DNA from: JAQTTT01 sp964565435
GTDB taxonomy: Archaea; Nanobdellota; Nanobdellia; Tiddalikarchaeales; Tiddalikarchaeaceae
Assembly (NCBI GenBank): GCA_964565435.1
Contig: CAZMEY010000003.1
Coordinates: forward strand, 1-30,249
Length of the DNA stretch: 30,249 nucleotides
Reading direction: 5' to 3'
In this document: positions 29,810-30,249 of the stretch, one piece after another
Layout: every line of letters begins with the position of its first letter
Numbering within the stretch: the first letter of the stretch is position 1
The notes under the pieces: model-generated
Told to the model about the DNA's origin: nothing
The model's database searches: none
The model's input: the letters and a program-made list of their open reading frames with translations, nothing else
Translations under genes and position numbers: made by a program

Positions 29810-30249
29810 ATGGATATTTGGACTGAGAAATACCGCCCTAAAAGCTTGAATGATGTTATTGGGCAGGAAAATATTGTTAAAAGGCTTAAGGCTTTCACTT
29901 TGACTGATTCAATGCCTCATATGCTTTTTGCAGGGCCTCCTGGAACTGGAAAAACTACCTGTGCTTTGGCTCTTGCAAGGGATATTTATAAGGATGGCAT
30001 TAAGGAGAATTTTTTGGAGCTTAATGCTAGCGATGAGAGAGGCATTGACACTATAAGGGTTAAGGTGAAGAATTTTGCAAGGAGCAAGTCAATAGGCGAT
30101 GCAGGTTTTAAGATAATTTTTTTAGGGGAGAGCGATGCCTTGACTTCGGATGCCCAGCAAGCATTGAGGAGAACTATGGAGAGGTTCAGCTCCACTTGCA
30201 GGTTTATTCTTGACTGCAATTATCCTAGCAAGATTATTGACCCTATTCA
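29810..30249 (+). CDS. rfcS: Replication factor C small subunit (cut by window edge)
   Basis: The first 146 residues of the clamp-loader small subunit are present; the gene runs off the right edge. MDIWTEKYRPKSLNDVIGQE is the classic opening, the Walker A motif is GPPGTGKTT at 42-50, ELNASDERGID at 70-80 is RFC box IV, and SDAQQALRRTMERF follows Walker B. The Walker B motif, normally LDEAD, reads LGESD (105-109): the metal-coordinating Asp is Gly106, encoded by GGG, while the catalytic Glu107 is kept. The SRC arginine finger would lie just beyond the window. RFC loads PCNA, whose gene is 18 kb away. Confidence 0.93.
   Translation, partial: MDIWTEKYRPKSLNDVIGQENIVKRLKAFTLTDSMPHMLFAGPPGTGKTTCALALARDIYKDGIKENFLELNASDERGIDTIRVKVKNFARSKSIGDAGFKIIFLGESDALTSDAQQALRRTMERFSSTCRFILDCNYPSKIIDPI

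Noticed and set aside
1..30249. CRISPR arrays, insertion sequences, tRNA or rRNA genes
   Set aside because: No regularly spaced repeats, transposase, terminal inverted repeats, tRNA arms or rRNA segments were recognised on reading; a covariance-model scan was not possible.

Overview
The window is AT-rich archaeal chromosome, most likely from a DPANN-type lineage (Woesearchaeota/Pacearchaeota-like), recovered as an assembled contig. The archaeal assignment rests on clear genes for TBP, transcription factor S, MCM, PCNA, an RFC-type clamp loader, aIF2 beta, aIF5B, ribosomal proteins L7Ae, S28e and L24e, CDP-archaeol synthase and an archaeal-type cytidylate kinase. The DPANN placement is inference from the compact layout, the many small orphan genes and the mixture of families. 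A run of exactly 100 N inside the PCNA gene marks a scaffold gap.

Layout. 1-3.2 kb: a CorA-like Mg transporter cut by the left edge, a DUF123 Uri-family nuclease, a Na/Ca exchanger-type antiporter and a U32 peptidase-family protein. 3.2-7.7 kb: a 954-residue helical orphan translationally coupled to cytidylate kinase, then on the minus strand a tiny Lys-rich protein and an ATP-cone/PD-(D/E)XK nuclease fusion. 7.75-11.7 kb: isoleucyl-tRNA synthetase and a membrane-anchored transglutaminase-like protein. 11.7-13.2 kb, minus strand: TFS, an OB-fold protein, a 63-residue membrane protein and PCNA. 13.4-16.8 kb, plus strand: overlapping L7Ae, S28e, L24e and Bud23-like methyltransferase genes, then a small orphan and aIF5B. 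16.9-21.7 kb: a thioredoxin reductase-like flavoprotein, pyruvate kinase, a 478-residue minus-strand orphan, GpsA-like glycerol-3-phosphate dehydrogenase and a ferredoxin. 21.7-24.6 kb: an AI-2E family membrane protein, a COG1340-like coiled-coil protein, and a divergent lipid pair (CDP-alcohol phosphatidyltransferase and CDP-archaeol synthase). 24.6-30.2 kb: an orphan, then a minus-strand operon MCM, RPA-type OB protein, aIF2 beta and DUF424 joined by overlapping start/stop codons, then TBP, a lone PqqD-like domain, another orphan and the start of the RFC small subunit.

The genes are mainly core replication, transcription and translation machinery with lipid and redox genes between. Most transcription-unit starts have a TTTTTAAA-like TATA element centred about 25-30 bases before the start codon, which implies leaderless mRNAs. 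Internal operon genes instead use ATGA, GTGA or TAATG overlaps. Two divergent gene pairs appear to share one palindromic TATA element.

No convincing mobile element, CRISPR array, tRNA or rRNA was seen, and no stretch over 300 bases lacks a gene. I found no clear new multi-gene system. The best leads are the ATP-cone nuclease, the 478- and 954-residue orphans, the shared-TATA lipid pair, the lone PqqD-like domain, and altered catalytic motifs in the RFC, IleRS and thioredoxin reductase-like proteins.
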